A stretch of 64,000 nucleotides of DNA, taken from JACDAE01 sp963744875 (GTDB lineage: Bacteria > Chloroflexota > Ktedonobacteria > Ktedonobacterales > Ktedonobacteraceae). The position numbers were made by a program, and so were the translations under genes. Location of the stretch: contig CAVUVQ010000010.1 of the NCBI GenBank assembly GCA_963744875.1, positions 496,001-560,000 on the forward strand, given 5' to 3'. Positions 28,753 through 36,381 of the stretch are shown in pieces; position 1 is the first letter of the stretch; every line of letters begins with the position of its first letter. The notes under the pieces are model-generated. The model was given only the letters and a program-made list of their open reading frames with translations, did not search any database and was not told the DNA's origin.

Positions 28753-29139
28753 TTACTGCACAAACCCTGAAGGGACACCAAACAGGCCCAGAGGAGCGCC
28801 ACCGAGAAGATGAAAATGGATATGAAAGACGGATTGCTGCGAATCAGGACCGGTATTCACAACCACGCGATACCCACTTTGATCAATGCCTAGTTCGCGG
28901 GCAAGCTTTCTAGCGGTTGCCATGATTTTGAGCATGATCTGATCATCTTCCGGTCCAAAATCGTTCATAGAGTTGGCAATATGGTGACGCGGGATGATCA
29001 GGACATGATATTTTGCTTGCGGATGGATATCATGAAAGGCCAGAACATCTTCATCCTGGTAAGCGATCTTAGCTGGAATCTCGCCAGCGGCGATGCGACA
29101 AAATAAACAATCAGCGACGAAATCTTTTTTTGTATCCAT
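28753..29139 (-). CDS. HIT family protein (Hint-like nucleotide hydrolase)
   Basis: A 128-aa histidine-triad protein: CLFCRIAAGEIPAKIAYQDE at the N terminus, FHDIHPQAKYHVLIIPRHH in the middle and the triad SVFHIHFHLLGG near the C terminus. These enzymes hydrolyse AMP-linked or related nucleotide substrates. The CxxC at residues 11-14 is a common zinc site in bacterial Hint. The start at 29139 has GGAGGG upstream; the longer frame adds 17 residues without a ribosome site. It is the first gene of the HIT-GT-GT-GT operon, although its functional link to the glycosyltransferases is unclear. Confidence 0.93.
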   Translation of the reverse strand: MDTKKDFVADCLFCRIAAGEIPAKIAYQDEDVLAFHDIHPQAKYHVLIIPRHHIANSMNDFGPEDDQIMLKIMATARKLARELGIDQSGYRVVVNTGPDSQQSVFHIHFHLLGGAPLGLFGVPSGFVQ

Positions 29140-29172
29140 AGGGATACCCTCCAGAAAATTATTAAAAATACA

Positions 29173-29355
29173 AGGGAACACGAAGCACACACGGGGGACG
29201 CGGGATTATAAATGGCACGGGAAATATATGGGGGACGCGGGATTATGGACGCACGCGGGATTATAAATGGCACCCCTACACCATTGGGGGGCATCATACA
29301 AATCCCGCGTGCGTCCATAATCCCCGCATTCCTCATATATTTCTCACGCGTTCCC
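29173..29355. repeat. Imperfect nested inverted/direct repeat cluster
   Basis: The gap between the HIT gene and the next gene is almost filled by repeats. GGATTATGGACGCACGCGGG (about 29240) is complementary to the stretch around 29300-29325; the arms extend out to ATATAT with several mismatches. GCGGGATTATAAATGGCAC occurs twice in direct orientation (about 29200 and 29255). A short TAGGGGTG unit with its CCCCTA partner lies at the tip near 29275. The outermost GGGAAC/GTTCCC pair also matches. This looks like stacked insertions. Confidence 0.7.
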
Positions 29356-29367
29356 TATGAACTCATT

Positions 29368-30723
29368 TTACGCCTCTGAAGCACCTTCAGTTACAGAAAC
29401 AGTCTCCGTGGTTGCATCCGTATTCTCAGGTGTCGGAGTCGTGGCTTCGGCATCTTTTGCAACTGATGAAGAGTCTTCGCTTACGGAAACTGCTTCCGTG
29501 GTTGCATCTGGATTTTCAGGTGTCACATCCTTAGCTTCAGGTGTCGCATCCGTGGCTTCGGCATCCTTTACAGTAGCCTGGGCAGTTGAAGCTTCTTCAG
29601 CCGATTGTTCGACTTGTTTTGGTTGCTTTTCCTTCTTCTTGTGAAGAACAAAGTCGGGTCCATGCAGTACAGGATCGTTATACTGAGGTAGATTCATTTC
29701 CAGGCGGATAGCCTTGATGGCCTGGTAGACAACGCCGGGTTTAATATCAAGCTGTTCGGCGATCTGCTTGTGAACGCCCACATCTGGAACTGGTAAGAGT
29801 GGAAGGTATGCAACTTTGATGCGTTCCAACTCTTCTGCTGGTCCTTTATATGTTTGCAATTCCCACCAACTGGGGATATCTTGTCGGGCACGTAAGTCTT
29901 TTATGATTTTCTTGACGGCCTTTTTCGGTATGCCAAGTTCGTGCGCAATCTGCGTCCGAATGCCATCGAACTCAAGGGGCGTAGCCAGTTCGAGGTAGCG
30001 CTCCTCTACTTGAGTGATCTGTTCGGGTGTTGGCACAAAAGGCAGAGGTGGTGGTATTTTCTCGCGTTTCGGTTTAGGTGGTGCAGCCGGTTTACGTACG
30101 CCGGGCTTTCCCTTGCCCCTTGGTTTCTGATTGCCGCCGGCGGGGCGGGGGCCAGATGGATAAGGCCTATCGGGGCGTGGACCACGAGGGGGCACTCCCT
30201 CCATGGGTTGGCGTGGCCTTTGTCCCAGGGTAGAACCTGGCAAGCCGGCACCCCCTCCTACGCGATAGCCGCCGGGAGTACGTTCACGATCTTCACGATA
30301 CGCGCCTGGTCCACGGCCTTCATAATTGCTGCCCCGCTCACGATCTTCACGATACGCGCCTGGTCCACCGGGTGAACGGTAGCCGCCGGGGCCGCTGCGA
30401 TCATCTCTGGAGGCAGGGGAAATTGATGGTTTAGGATGTGTTGGCGGAGGATCAGGTTCGGCAACTTTTACATCCTGAAGAGTATCCAGCCAGTGGGCGG
30501 TGCCACTCTGAACAGGTTTAGGTTTGGGAGGTGGCGGAACGACCGGGCGCGGCCCTGGAACAGTTCCTCCTCCGGGCTTATTTGCAGCAGGTGGCGCGTT
30601 TTTAGTCGCCATCTTTTCTTTTCTAGCTTTTTGCGTGCAATCGGGGCAAGTTACTTCTTTAGCATTAGCCGACTGAAACCACTTGCCGCAGGTGATGCAC
30701 CGCATTTTTACTTTACTCATGCG
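29368..30723 (-). CDS. Zinc-ribbon, low-complexity protein with two HTH-like repeats
   Basis: Start at 30723 (MSKVKMRCITCGKWF). An N-terminal zinc ribbon (CITCGKWFQSANAKEVTCPDC) is followed by about 180 residues rich in Gly, Pro, Arg and Asp, with repeats such as GPGAYREDRER. Two related helical units follow: IRTQIAHELGIPKKAVKKII and VHKQIAEQLDIKPGVVYQAI, each reading like a helix-turn-helix. The tail is acidic and Thr-rich with a duplicated block (VTPENPDATTEAVSVSED and PTPENTDATTETVSVTEG). A nucleic-acid-binding role is likely from the HTH pair plus basic region; the family is not one I can name. It is the gene upstream of the HIT operon. Confidence 0.75.
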   Translation of the reverse strand, partial: RMSKVKMRCITCGKWFQSANAKEVTCPDCTQKARKEKMATKNAPPAANKPGGGTVPGPRPVVPPPPKPKPVQSGTAHWLDTLQDVKVAEPDPPPTHPKPSISPASRDDRSGPGGYRSPGGPGAYREDRERGSNYEGRGPGAYREDRERTPGGYRVGGGAGLPGSTLGQRPRQPMEGVPPRGPRPDRPYPSGPRPAGGNQKPRGKGKPGVRKPAAPPKPKREKIPPPLPFVPTPEQITQVEERYLELATPLEFDGIRTQIAHELGIPKKAVKKIIKDLRARQDIPSWWELQTYKGPAEELERIKVAYLPLLPVPDVGVHKQIAEQLDIKPGVVYQAIKAIRLEMNLPQYNDPVLHGPDFVLHKKKEKQPKQVEQSAEEASTAQATVKDAEATDATPEAKDVTPENPDATTEAVSVSEDSSSVAKDAEATTPTPENTDATTETVSVTEGASEA

Positions 30724-31186
30724 TGGACTTCTCTCCTGTACCATCAAAAAACTGACATTTTACTTAAGCGTCGGGAATGCACTTTTCAGTATAGTGCCTA
30801 TGGCGTGGTTTTGTCTACCCCTGTGTGAGAACGATACCAAATTGAGTCATCACATCTACACTCATCTTGCTCCACTGATTTGTCAGACAGACTCTGAAAA
30901 TTTAGTGTCAATAGACCTTAATTTGGGCGTTGTAGCTATGATTGATCGCTCGTCCCTCCGATATCACGCCCTGACCCTGAAATCTTTCATACATCACCAT
31001 TGGATACGAGAACTCCTTACTCCTATCCAGTATAAAAAGGCTCTCCTAATACAAAAAGCGTGGTCATTTCTCAGGCCACGCTCTTTATTCTTAAAGGTCT
31101 TCATCCAGCATGAAAGGCAGGTTAATACCCTGTCAACCGTCATTGCGCCTTTTGTAGAGGATCGGAGACCTCCTACCAGTAGTCAG
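30724..31186. other. Intergenic gap without a supported gene
   Basis: 463 bases between egtD (ending at 31187) and the zinc-ribbon/HTH gene (starting at 30723), both on the minus strand. Open frames here lack ribosome sites and a coding-like composition. It holds the egtD terminator at 31048-31082 and presumably the promoter of the zinc-ribbon gene; no clear promoter boxes were identified. Confidence 0.4.
31048..31082 (-). terminator. Intrinsic terminator downstream of egtBD
   Basis: On the minus strand AGCGTGG (31082-31076) pairs with CCACGCT (31063-31057) across a 12-base loop and is followed by TTTTTGTATT. It lies about 105 bases after the egtD stop. On the plus strand CTTTATTCTT follows the stem, a weaker tract. 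Confidence 0.75.
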
Positions 31187-32176
31187 CTATACCACCTTAA
31201 GATATTGCACACTGAATAACTGCTGTGCATCTGTCCATACGCGCTCGACGGTAAAGCCAGCACATGCAGCAAGTTGCGCAAACTCTGCCGAGGTATATTT
31301 GTACGAACTCTCCGTCCAGATACTCTCGCCGAGCTTGAAGGAAAATTCGCTTTCGCCAATATGTACAACCTGATGCTTGAGGCTCACCAGATGCATCTCG
31401 ATACGGCTCTGGCCAGGGTTATAGAAAGCATAGTGACTAAACTGGTCCAATTGGAAGTCGCCAGCCAGTTCCTGATTGATACGTTCAAGCAGATGCAGAT
31501 TGAAGCGAGCCGTTATACCTTTTTCATCGTTATAAGCACGGTGCAGGATGTTGAAGTCTTTCTTCAAATCCACACCAATCAGCAAACCCCCACCTTTACA
31601 CGTTTTGGCAATCTGTTGCAAAAAGCGTATAGCAGGCTCACGATCAAAGTTGCCGATGGTCGATCCAGGAAAGTAGGCAACTCTTTTTGAAACTGGAACC
31701 GAAGGTGAGGGCAATGCAAAATCGCTTGTATAGTCTGCACAGACTGGAAACACCGCTAGAGTGGGATACGCAGCGGCAAGCGAGGCGGCAGAGCGTTGCA
31801 AATGCTCTTTCGCAATATCAATGGCAACATAACCTGCCGGCTTATGCAGCGCATCCAGGAGCATGCGAATCTTCGTACTGCTGCCACTCCCATATTCAAT
31901 GAGTAAGCAATCGGGTCCAACAAGAGATACAATCTCAGGCATAGACTCTTGCATAATTCCGAGTTCAGTACGCGTAGGGTAGTACTCATCTAACAGACAG
32001 ATCTGCTCGAATAGCAGGGAACCAGCATCGTCGTAAAAGTACTTGCTAGGCAATTCTTTTTTCGCATCCTGCAATCCTTGCAGGACATCATTGCGAAATG
32101 TGTTCCGTTGCGGTTCAAAATCATAGAGTTCCAGAGGACTCTTTTTCTGCTGTTGGATGCTACACCTCCTTTGCAA
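31187..32176 (-). CDS. egtD: L-histidine N(alpha)-methyltransferase EgtD, start codon uncertain
   Basis: SAM-dependent enzyme that trimethylates histidine to hercynine, the first step of ergothioneine synthesis. Family features: LPSKYFYDDAGSLLFEQICL, TRTELGIMQES, LIEYGSGSSTKIRMLLDAL (SAM loop), VAYFPGSTIGNFDREPA, GGLLIGVDLKKD, YNDEKGITARFN. No ATG or GTG fits. A TTG at 32176 overlaps the end of egtB and lacks a ribosome site, while the perfect AAAGGAGG at 32173-32166 is followed six bases later by ATC (32158), which would give the normal length of about 323 aa. Either a rare ATC start or a sequence error at that codon is possible. It is downstream of egtB in one operon. Confidence 0.9.
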   Translation of the reverse strand: MQRRCSIQQQKKSPLELYDFEPQRNTFRNDVLQGLQDAKKELPSKYFYDDAGSLLFEQICLLDEYYPTRTELGIMQESMPEIVSLVGPDCLLIEYGSGSSTKIRMLLDALHKPAGYVAIDIAKEHLQRSAASLAAAYPTLAVFPVCADYTSDFALPSPSVPVSKRVAYFPGSTIGNFDREPAIRFLQQIAKTCKGGGLLIGVDLKKDFNILHRAYNDEKGITARFNLHLLERINQELAGDFQLDQFSHYAFYNPGQSRIEMHLVSLKHQVVHIGESEFSFKLGESIWTESSYKYTSAEFAQLAACAGFTVERVWTDAQQLFSVQYLKVV

Positions 32177-33459
32177 GTCGAATACCCATAAATTGCCATT
32201 GAGCGTTGGCGGGAAAGAAATTGCGATAGGTAGGTCGCATGTGCGAGAGGGAAGTAGCGCACGAACCACCACGCAGGACATACTGGTTGCACATGAATTT
32301 CCCATTGTACTCGCCGATAGCTCCGGGGCCGGGCCGGAAGCCTGGATAAGGTGAATATGAGCTTTGCGTCCATTCCCATACGTCACCGTACATCTGCGTA
32401 AGTTTGCCACTGGCAGTATTTCGGAGCAATGGGATGATACAAACCATTCTCAACAAAGTTTCCTGCAATGGGAATATCCTGTGCAGCGACCTCCCACTCG
32501 GCTTCGGTGGGAAGGCGGGCGTCGGCCCAGCGTGCATACGCGTCCGCCTCATAGTAGCTGACGTGGCAGACGGGTTCAGCTTTATCAACTTCGCGCAGGC
32601 CAGAGAGCGTCATCGTCCACCATTGTCCATCGCGCTTCTCCCAATATAATGGAGCTTCCCATTCTTGCGCACGGACGGTGCTCCAACCTTCCGAGAGCCA
32701 TAGAAGGGGATTTTGATAGCCACCATCCTCTATGAACTCCAGGTACTCGCCGTTCGTGACCAAACGCGAGGCCAGTTGGAAAGGCTGCAAGAACTCGCGG
32801 TGCCGTGGCCCTTCATTATCAAAGGCAAAGCCCTCGCCCTCATGTCCAATCCAATAGATCCCCTCAGGAAAGGAGACCCATTCTAGCGGTGCAACTGGCG
32901 ATGCATGTATAGCTGGACGTTCTTTATACACTGGATAAAGTGGATTACATGAGAGGACGTGCTTGAGATCGGTGAGCATCAATTCCTGATGTTGCTGCTC
33001 ATGATGGAAGCCAAGCGTAATAATGGGCGCAAATTCTGACAGGCGTTGCTCGTCAAGGGTTGCAAGCAGAGCGAGAACCTGTTGATCGACATACTTGCGA
33101 TACTGATAGGTCTCCGCGACCGTGGGACGCGAGATCAAGCCCCGGTTGGGGCGACAATGGCGCTCTCCAAGCGTATTGTAGTACGAGTTAAAGAGGTACG
33201 CATACTGGGGATGCAGAGACTGATACCCAGGAATAGCCGGAAAGAGCAGAAATGTCTCAAAGAACCAGCTCACATGGGCCAGGTGCCACTTCGTCGGACT
33301 GACATCTGGCATGGACTGAACGACATAATCTTCAGTGACGAGCGGTTCACATAGATGCTCGGAGAAGCGTCGAATGTCCTGATACCGTTCCATGAAGTAA
33401 GTCTTTGAGGGGGATTGGGATGAAGCACTAAGTGGACGGGCTTGAATGGATTCGGTCAT
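32160..33459 (-). CDS. egtB: Ergothioneine biosynthesis sulfoxide synthase EgtB, frameshifted
   Basis: Non-haem iron enzyme that joins hercynine to a thiol donor (gamma-glutamylcysteine or cysteine) with oxygen. The N-terminal DinB-like part carries the iron site (HLAHVSWFFETF and GFHHEQQHQELMLTDLKH), and the C-terminal FGE-sulfatase-like domain has FDNEGPRHREF, RLPTEAEWEVAA and YVLRGGSCATS. The frame breaks at TTT 32419-32421; two bases there give YHPIAPNTASGKLTQMYGDV and the normal ending FMGIRLAKEV. Repaired length is about 432 aa. GGAG precedes the ATG at 33459. No egtC or egtE is present in the window. Confidence 0.92.
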
Positions 33460-33710
33460 AATCTTTTCTCCTACTGTTTGTCTATCCAGCTGTAAAGCAT
33501 AATCGAGACAACATCGCTATGCGCAACTCCTCCCACGGCTAATATGTATGACATATCATCCGCAGAAAGCACAACCACATAGCTTTTCAAAGAGATCTTC
33601 CCCCTACCACCCGTCCAATTGTAACATTTTTCGCGTAGAATATCTATGCGCATATCCCGTTTGATTAGTCTGGATACGCTCTCTACGCTATAGCAAAATT
33701 TAAATGCATA

Positions 33711-34472
33711 TTATGATAATTCATACATAACGTTTGCAACTGCTGTTAAGGCTGCCGTCTCGGCCCGCAAGATGCGTGGACCTAATGTGACTGGCTGCAC
33801 GTTATGGCTACGGGCCTGTTCAATCTCCTCTGCCAGCAAGCCACCTTCTGGACCTATGAACAGGACGACGGTGAATGGGTCTGAAGCATTTGTCGACTTT
33901 CGTTCGGTTGCCGCATTCCGCAAAGCATCACGCAAGCTCAATCCCTGCTCTTCTTCCCAGGGAATCAAGGCCAATGCGCCAGATGGTATGTGGGTGAGAG
34001 CGTGGAGCAAAGAACAAATAGGCAATAATTCAGGTATGCGAGCACGACCACATTGCTCGGTAGCTTCCTGAATGATACGTTGCCAACGCTGTATCTTATT
34101 GGGACCAGCATCTTCCAGGCCAGACATCGAGCGGCGACACAGCACAGGGGAAAAGGTCGCAACTCCCAGTTCTGTCCCCTTCTCCAGAATCCACTCGAAA
34201 CGGGCCGATTTGAGCAATCCCTGGCATAGAATAATGCGGATGGGAGATTCGCTTTTGCCCGCTCGACGCTCTAATAGCTCGACCTCGACGCCTGAACGTC
34301 CACTCTTGACGATCGAACAGAGTAGCTCGTCGCCGCTATTATCTAGCAGGATGAGTTGTTCGCCAACGGTAAGGTGCAGGACATCTTTTACTTGATGGGA
34401 GAGTTTCTCTGGTAGGACAAGTAAGGTATTGTCAGTTTTGAGAAGGTCGGGTGGGATAAAAAAACGGTGCAT
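33711..34472 (-). CDS. rsmE: 16S rRNA (uracil-1498-N3)-methyltransferase RsmE
   Basis: SPOUT-fold methyltransferase that makes m3U at position 1498 of 16S rRNA, using SAM. Features: N-terminal PUA-like part (MHRFFIPPDLLKTDNTLLVL, HQVKDVLHLTVGEQL), ILEKGTELGVATFSPVLCRR, and the knotted C-terminal end VLFIGPEGGLLAEEIEQA and LGPRILRAETAAL. At 253 aa it has the normal length. It directly follows prmA (stop and start are adjacent), a common gene pair in bacteria, so both are one translational unit. Confidence 0.95.
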   Translation of the reverse strand: MHRFFIPPDLLKTDNTLLVLPEKLSHQVKDVLHLTVGEQLILLDNSGDELLCSIVKSGRSGVEVELLERRAGKSESPIRIILCQGLLKSARFEWILEKGTELGVATFSPVLCRRSMSGLEDAGPNKIQRWQRIIQEATEQCGRARIPELLPICSLLHALTHIPSGALALIPWEEEQGLSLRDALRNAATERKSTNASDPFTVVLFIGPEGGLLAEEIEQARSHNVQPVTLGPRILRAETAALTAVANVMYELS

Positions 34473-35393
34473 CTACATTCCCTTCCGCCAGACCAGCGCC
34501 AACCAATCCTCAATCATCACCTGCTTGACCAGTTCCAGACCCGCCTCCCGTAACGGTCCCTCAGCATCCGGACGACGCGCCTCGATAATGCCACTGGCGA
34601 TCAGCAAGCCACCGGGCTTCAAGACGCGGGCCAGTTGAGGAGCGATCGATCCAATAACGTGCGCAATAATATTCGCGACGACAAGATCGTACTGGTCAGC
34701 CATGCGTGTAGCTTCCGCATCGTCGAGCAGGCCAAGCACGACTTTGACACGCTCACTCAGGCCATTCAGCGCAACATTTGCTGTGGCACTTTCGGCGGCA
34801 ACACTGCTATTATCGATGGCATAGACGCTCTCCGCACCCAACAGTGCAGCGTCAATAGAAAGAATTCCTGAACCAGTTCCGACATCCAACACATGCATTC
34901 CGGGCCGCACATACTCCTCCAGTTGTTCAAGGCACATACGTGTGGTCGGATGCAGGCCGGTACCGAAGGCCATACCAGGATCGAGCGTTAACACAACTTC
35001 GTCGGGCTTCGGTGTGTATTCGCGCCAGGAAGGACGAATGACCAGACGCTTGCCTATGTGGGTAACGTGAAAGAATTCTTTCCAGGCATTGGCCCAGTCC
35101 TCTTCATTGACGGTACGTGTCTCCAGCTTGCCGACGAAATGTGCACCCAGGCTCGTAAAATGCCACAGGCCCTCTTCCACACGCTGACGCACTTCCTCTT
35201 CTTTGCCATCAATGGGGGCATAAGCACGGACCTGCACGGGCTGTCCAGTCAAAACACGGTACTCCTGCCCCTCATCAATCAACTCTATCGGCTCTTCTAT
35301 GACCACACCCTCGGATGTGTAGCGGCTAAGTAGTTCGCTTACGGATTCTACGGCGTCCGGATGCACCTGGACAGCTAATTCTAACCAATACAT
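34473..35393 (-). CDS. prmA: Ribosomal protein L11 methyltransferase PrmA
   Basis: SAM-dependent trimethylation of ribosomal protein L11. Features: N-terminal substrate-recognition domain (MYWLELAVQVHPDAVESVSE), DPGMAFGTGLHPTTRMCLEQ, the SAM loop VLDVGTGSGILSIDAALLGA, AIDNSSVAA and the VVANIIAHV catalytic-region strand. The start at 35393 has GAGGAA ten bases upstream; the longer frame adds eight residues. Length of 306 aa is normal. It leads the prmA-rsmE pair. Confidence 0.95.
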   Translation of the reverse strand: MYWLELAVQVHPDAVESVSELLSRYTSEGVVIEEPIELIDEGQEYRVLTGQPVQVRAYAPIDGKEEEVRQRVEEGLWHFTSLGAHFVGKLETRTVNEEDWANAWKEFFHVTHIGKRLVIRPSWREYTPKPDEVVLTLDPGMAFGTGLHPTTRMCLEQLEEYVRPGMHVLDVGTGSGILSIDAALLGAESVYAIDNSSVAAESATANVALNGLSERVKVVLGLLDDAEATRMADQYDLVVANIIAHVIGSIAPQLARVLKPGGLLIASGIIEARRPDAEGPLREAGLELVKQVMIEDWLALVWRKGM

Positions 35394-35448
35394 TGCTACA
35401 AATTCCTCTATTCTCAATTATTATTTTACGTGCGTGTTTTATTTATAT

Positions 35449-35471
35449 GGGCGCGATAAATCGGGCCCCTA
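35449..35471 (-). repeat. Solo TA-GGGGCCCGATTTATCGCG arm giving the stop of the GNAT gene
   Basis: Minus-strand reading TAGGGGCCCGATTTATCGCG plus CCC is identical over 22 bases to the arm at 544-565. Its first three bases are the TAG stop of the tandem-GNAT gene (last residues YYNVSA), as at 563. Confidence 0.8.
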
Positions 35472-36365
35472 CGCCGATACATTATAGTAATCGTATGTTG
35501 TTTTGATGCGGAAACCACAGGAGGTATAGAGTCCGATGGCGGGAGTATTATCCGTTTCCACATCGAGCATAATGGTTTGCTGACTGGTGGTACGGATCAT
35601 GCGGATCGCCTCCTCCAGCATCTGACGCCCATAACCACGTTTACGATAATCGGGCACCACGCCAAATCCATAGATACCGATGACGCCATCGAATTCGTCG
35701 AGGCGTAGCGTTCCGACTGGTTCTTCGCAACTTAGTTCGCCCTCGCCAAAAGTTGCCAGATAGATGTGTGGTGGCGGCTCCTGCGCGAATCTCTTCAGCA
35801 AGTTTGCCGTGACCAATGGCTCAGGATCGTCAAAGCTGGCGGATAGGACTTTGGCAACAGCATCGATATCACCTCTCCCGACTTCATGAAACGAGAGGCG
35901 ATCGTCAAATGTAGAACGTTCCTGAAAGTTTTCCAGGACCATTTCATGTTCAGAGAAGTCTAATCTGGCTCCAATGGCTTTTACATATCCCTGTCCACTG
36001 AGCGAAGCTTGCTCACAGACCAGCAGCAAGCGGGGAATTTCTCTCAGCCGACACTCCTCTCGGGCCGCAACCAGCAGAGCTGTACAAATTCCTTTGCGCC
36101 TGAATTCTGGACGAACCATTGCGACAACCTCTTTTTCGTCCATTCCCCAGTCGTCCAGAGCAAGATAACCGACAAGCATATTCTGCTCATAATAGAGGAA
36201 ATCGTTGTTTGCGCGACCAGAGCGCTCATGCAACATGGTAAAGCTCAGGCGCATATAAAGGCCTTCATACGTATTACACAGATCCGTCAATTGCTTAATC
36301 TCTGCAATTTCCATCTCCGTCAAAGTGGATTTTTTTATAAGACCCTGACGTTGTAGCTGGGACAT
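35469..36365 (-). CDS. Tandem-GNAT N-acetyltransferase (paralog of 14182-15084)
   Basis: Two GNAT units in 298 aa. N-terminal half: NDFLYYEQNMLVGYLALDDW, MVRPEFRRKGICTALLVAAR (a better acetyl-CoA loop than in the paralog). C-terminal half: YGFGVVPDYRKRGYGRQMLE and the ending NTPAIGLYTSCGFRIKTTYD. The start at 36365 (MSQLQRQG) has GGAGGAAAAC just upstream; the longer frame to 36443 does not. Alignment with the protein at 14182 is continuous over the full length. The stop codon is provided by a dispersed repeat. Substrate unknown. Confidence 0.87.
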   Translation of the reverse strand: MSQLQRQGLIKKSTLTEMEIAEIKQLTDLCNTYEGLYMRLSFTMLHERSGRANNDFLYYEQNMLVGYLALDDWGMDEKEVVAMVRPEFRRKGICTALLVAAREECRLREIPRLLLVCEQASLSGQGYVKAIGARLDFSEHEMVLENFQERSTFDDRLSFHEVGRGDIDAVAKVLSASFDDPEPLVTANLLKRFAQEPPPHIYLATFGEGELSCEEPVGTLRLDEFDGVIGIYGFGVVPDYRKRGYGRQMLEEAIRMIRTTSQQTIMLDVETDNTPAIGLYTSCGFRIKTTYDYYNVSA

Positions 36366-36381
36366 GTTTTCCTCCAGGTAG

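Noticed and set aside
30683..31219. 178-aa plus-strand frame in the gap between egtD and the zinc-ribbon gene
   Set aside because: It crosses the egtD terminator and the end of egtD, has no ribosome site and an unlikely composition.
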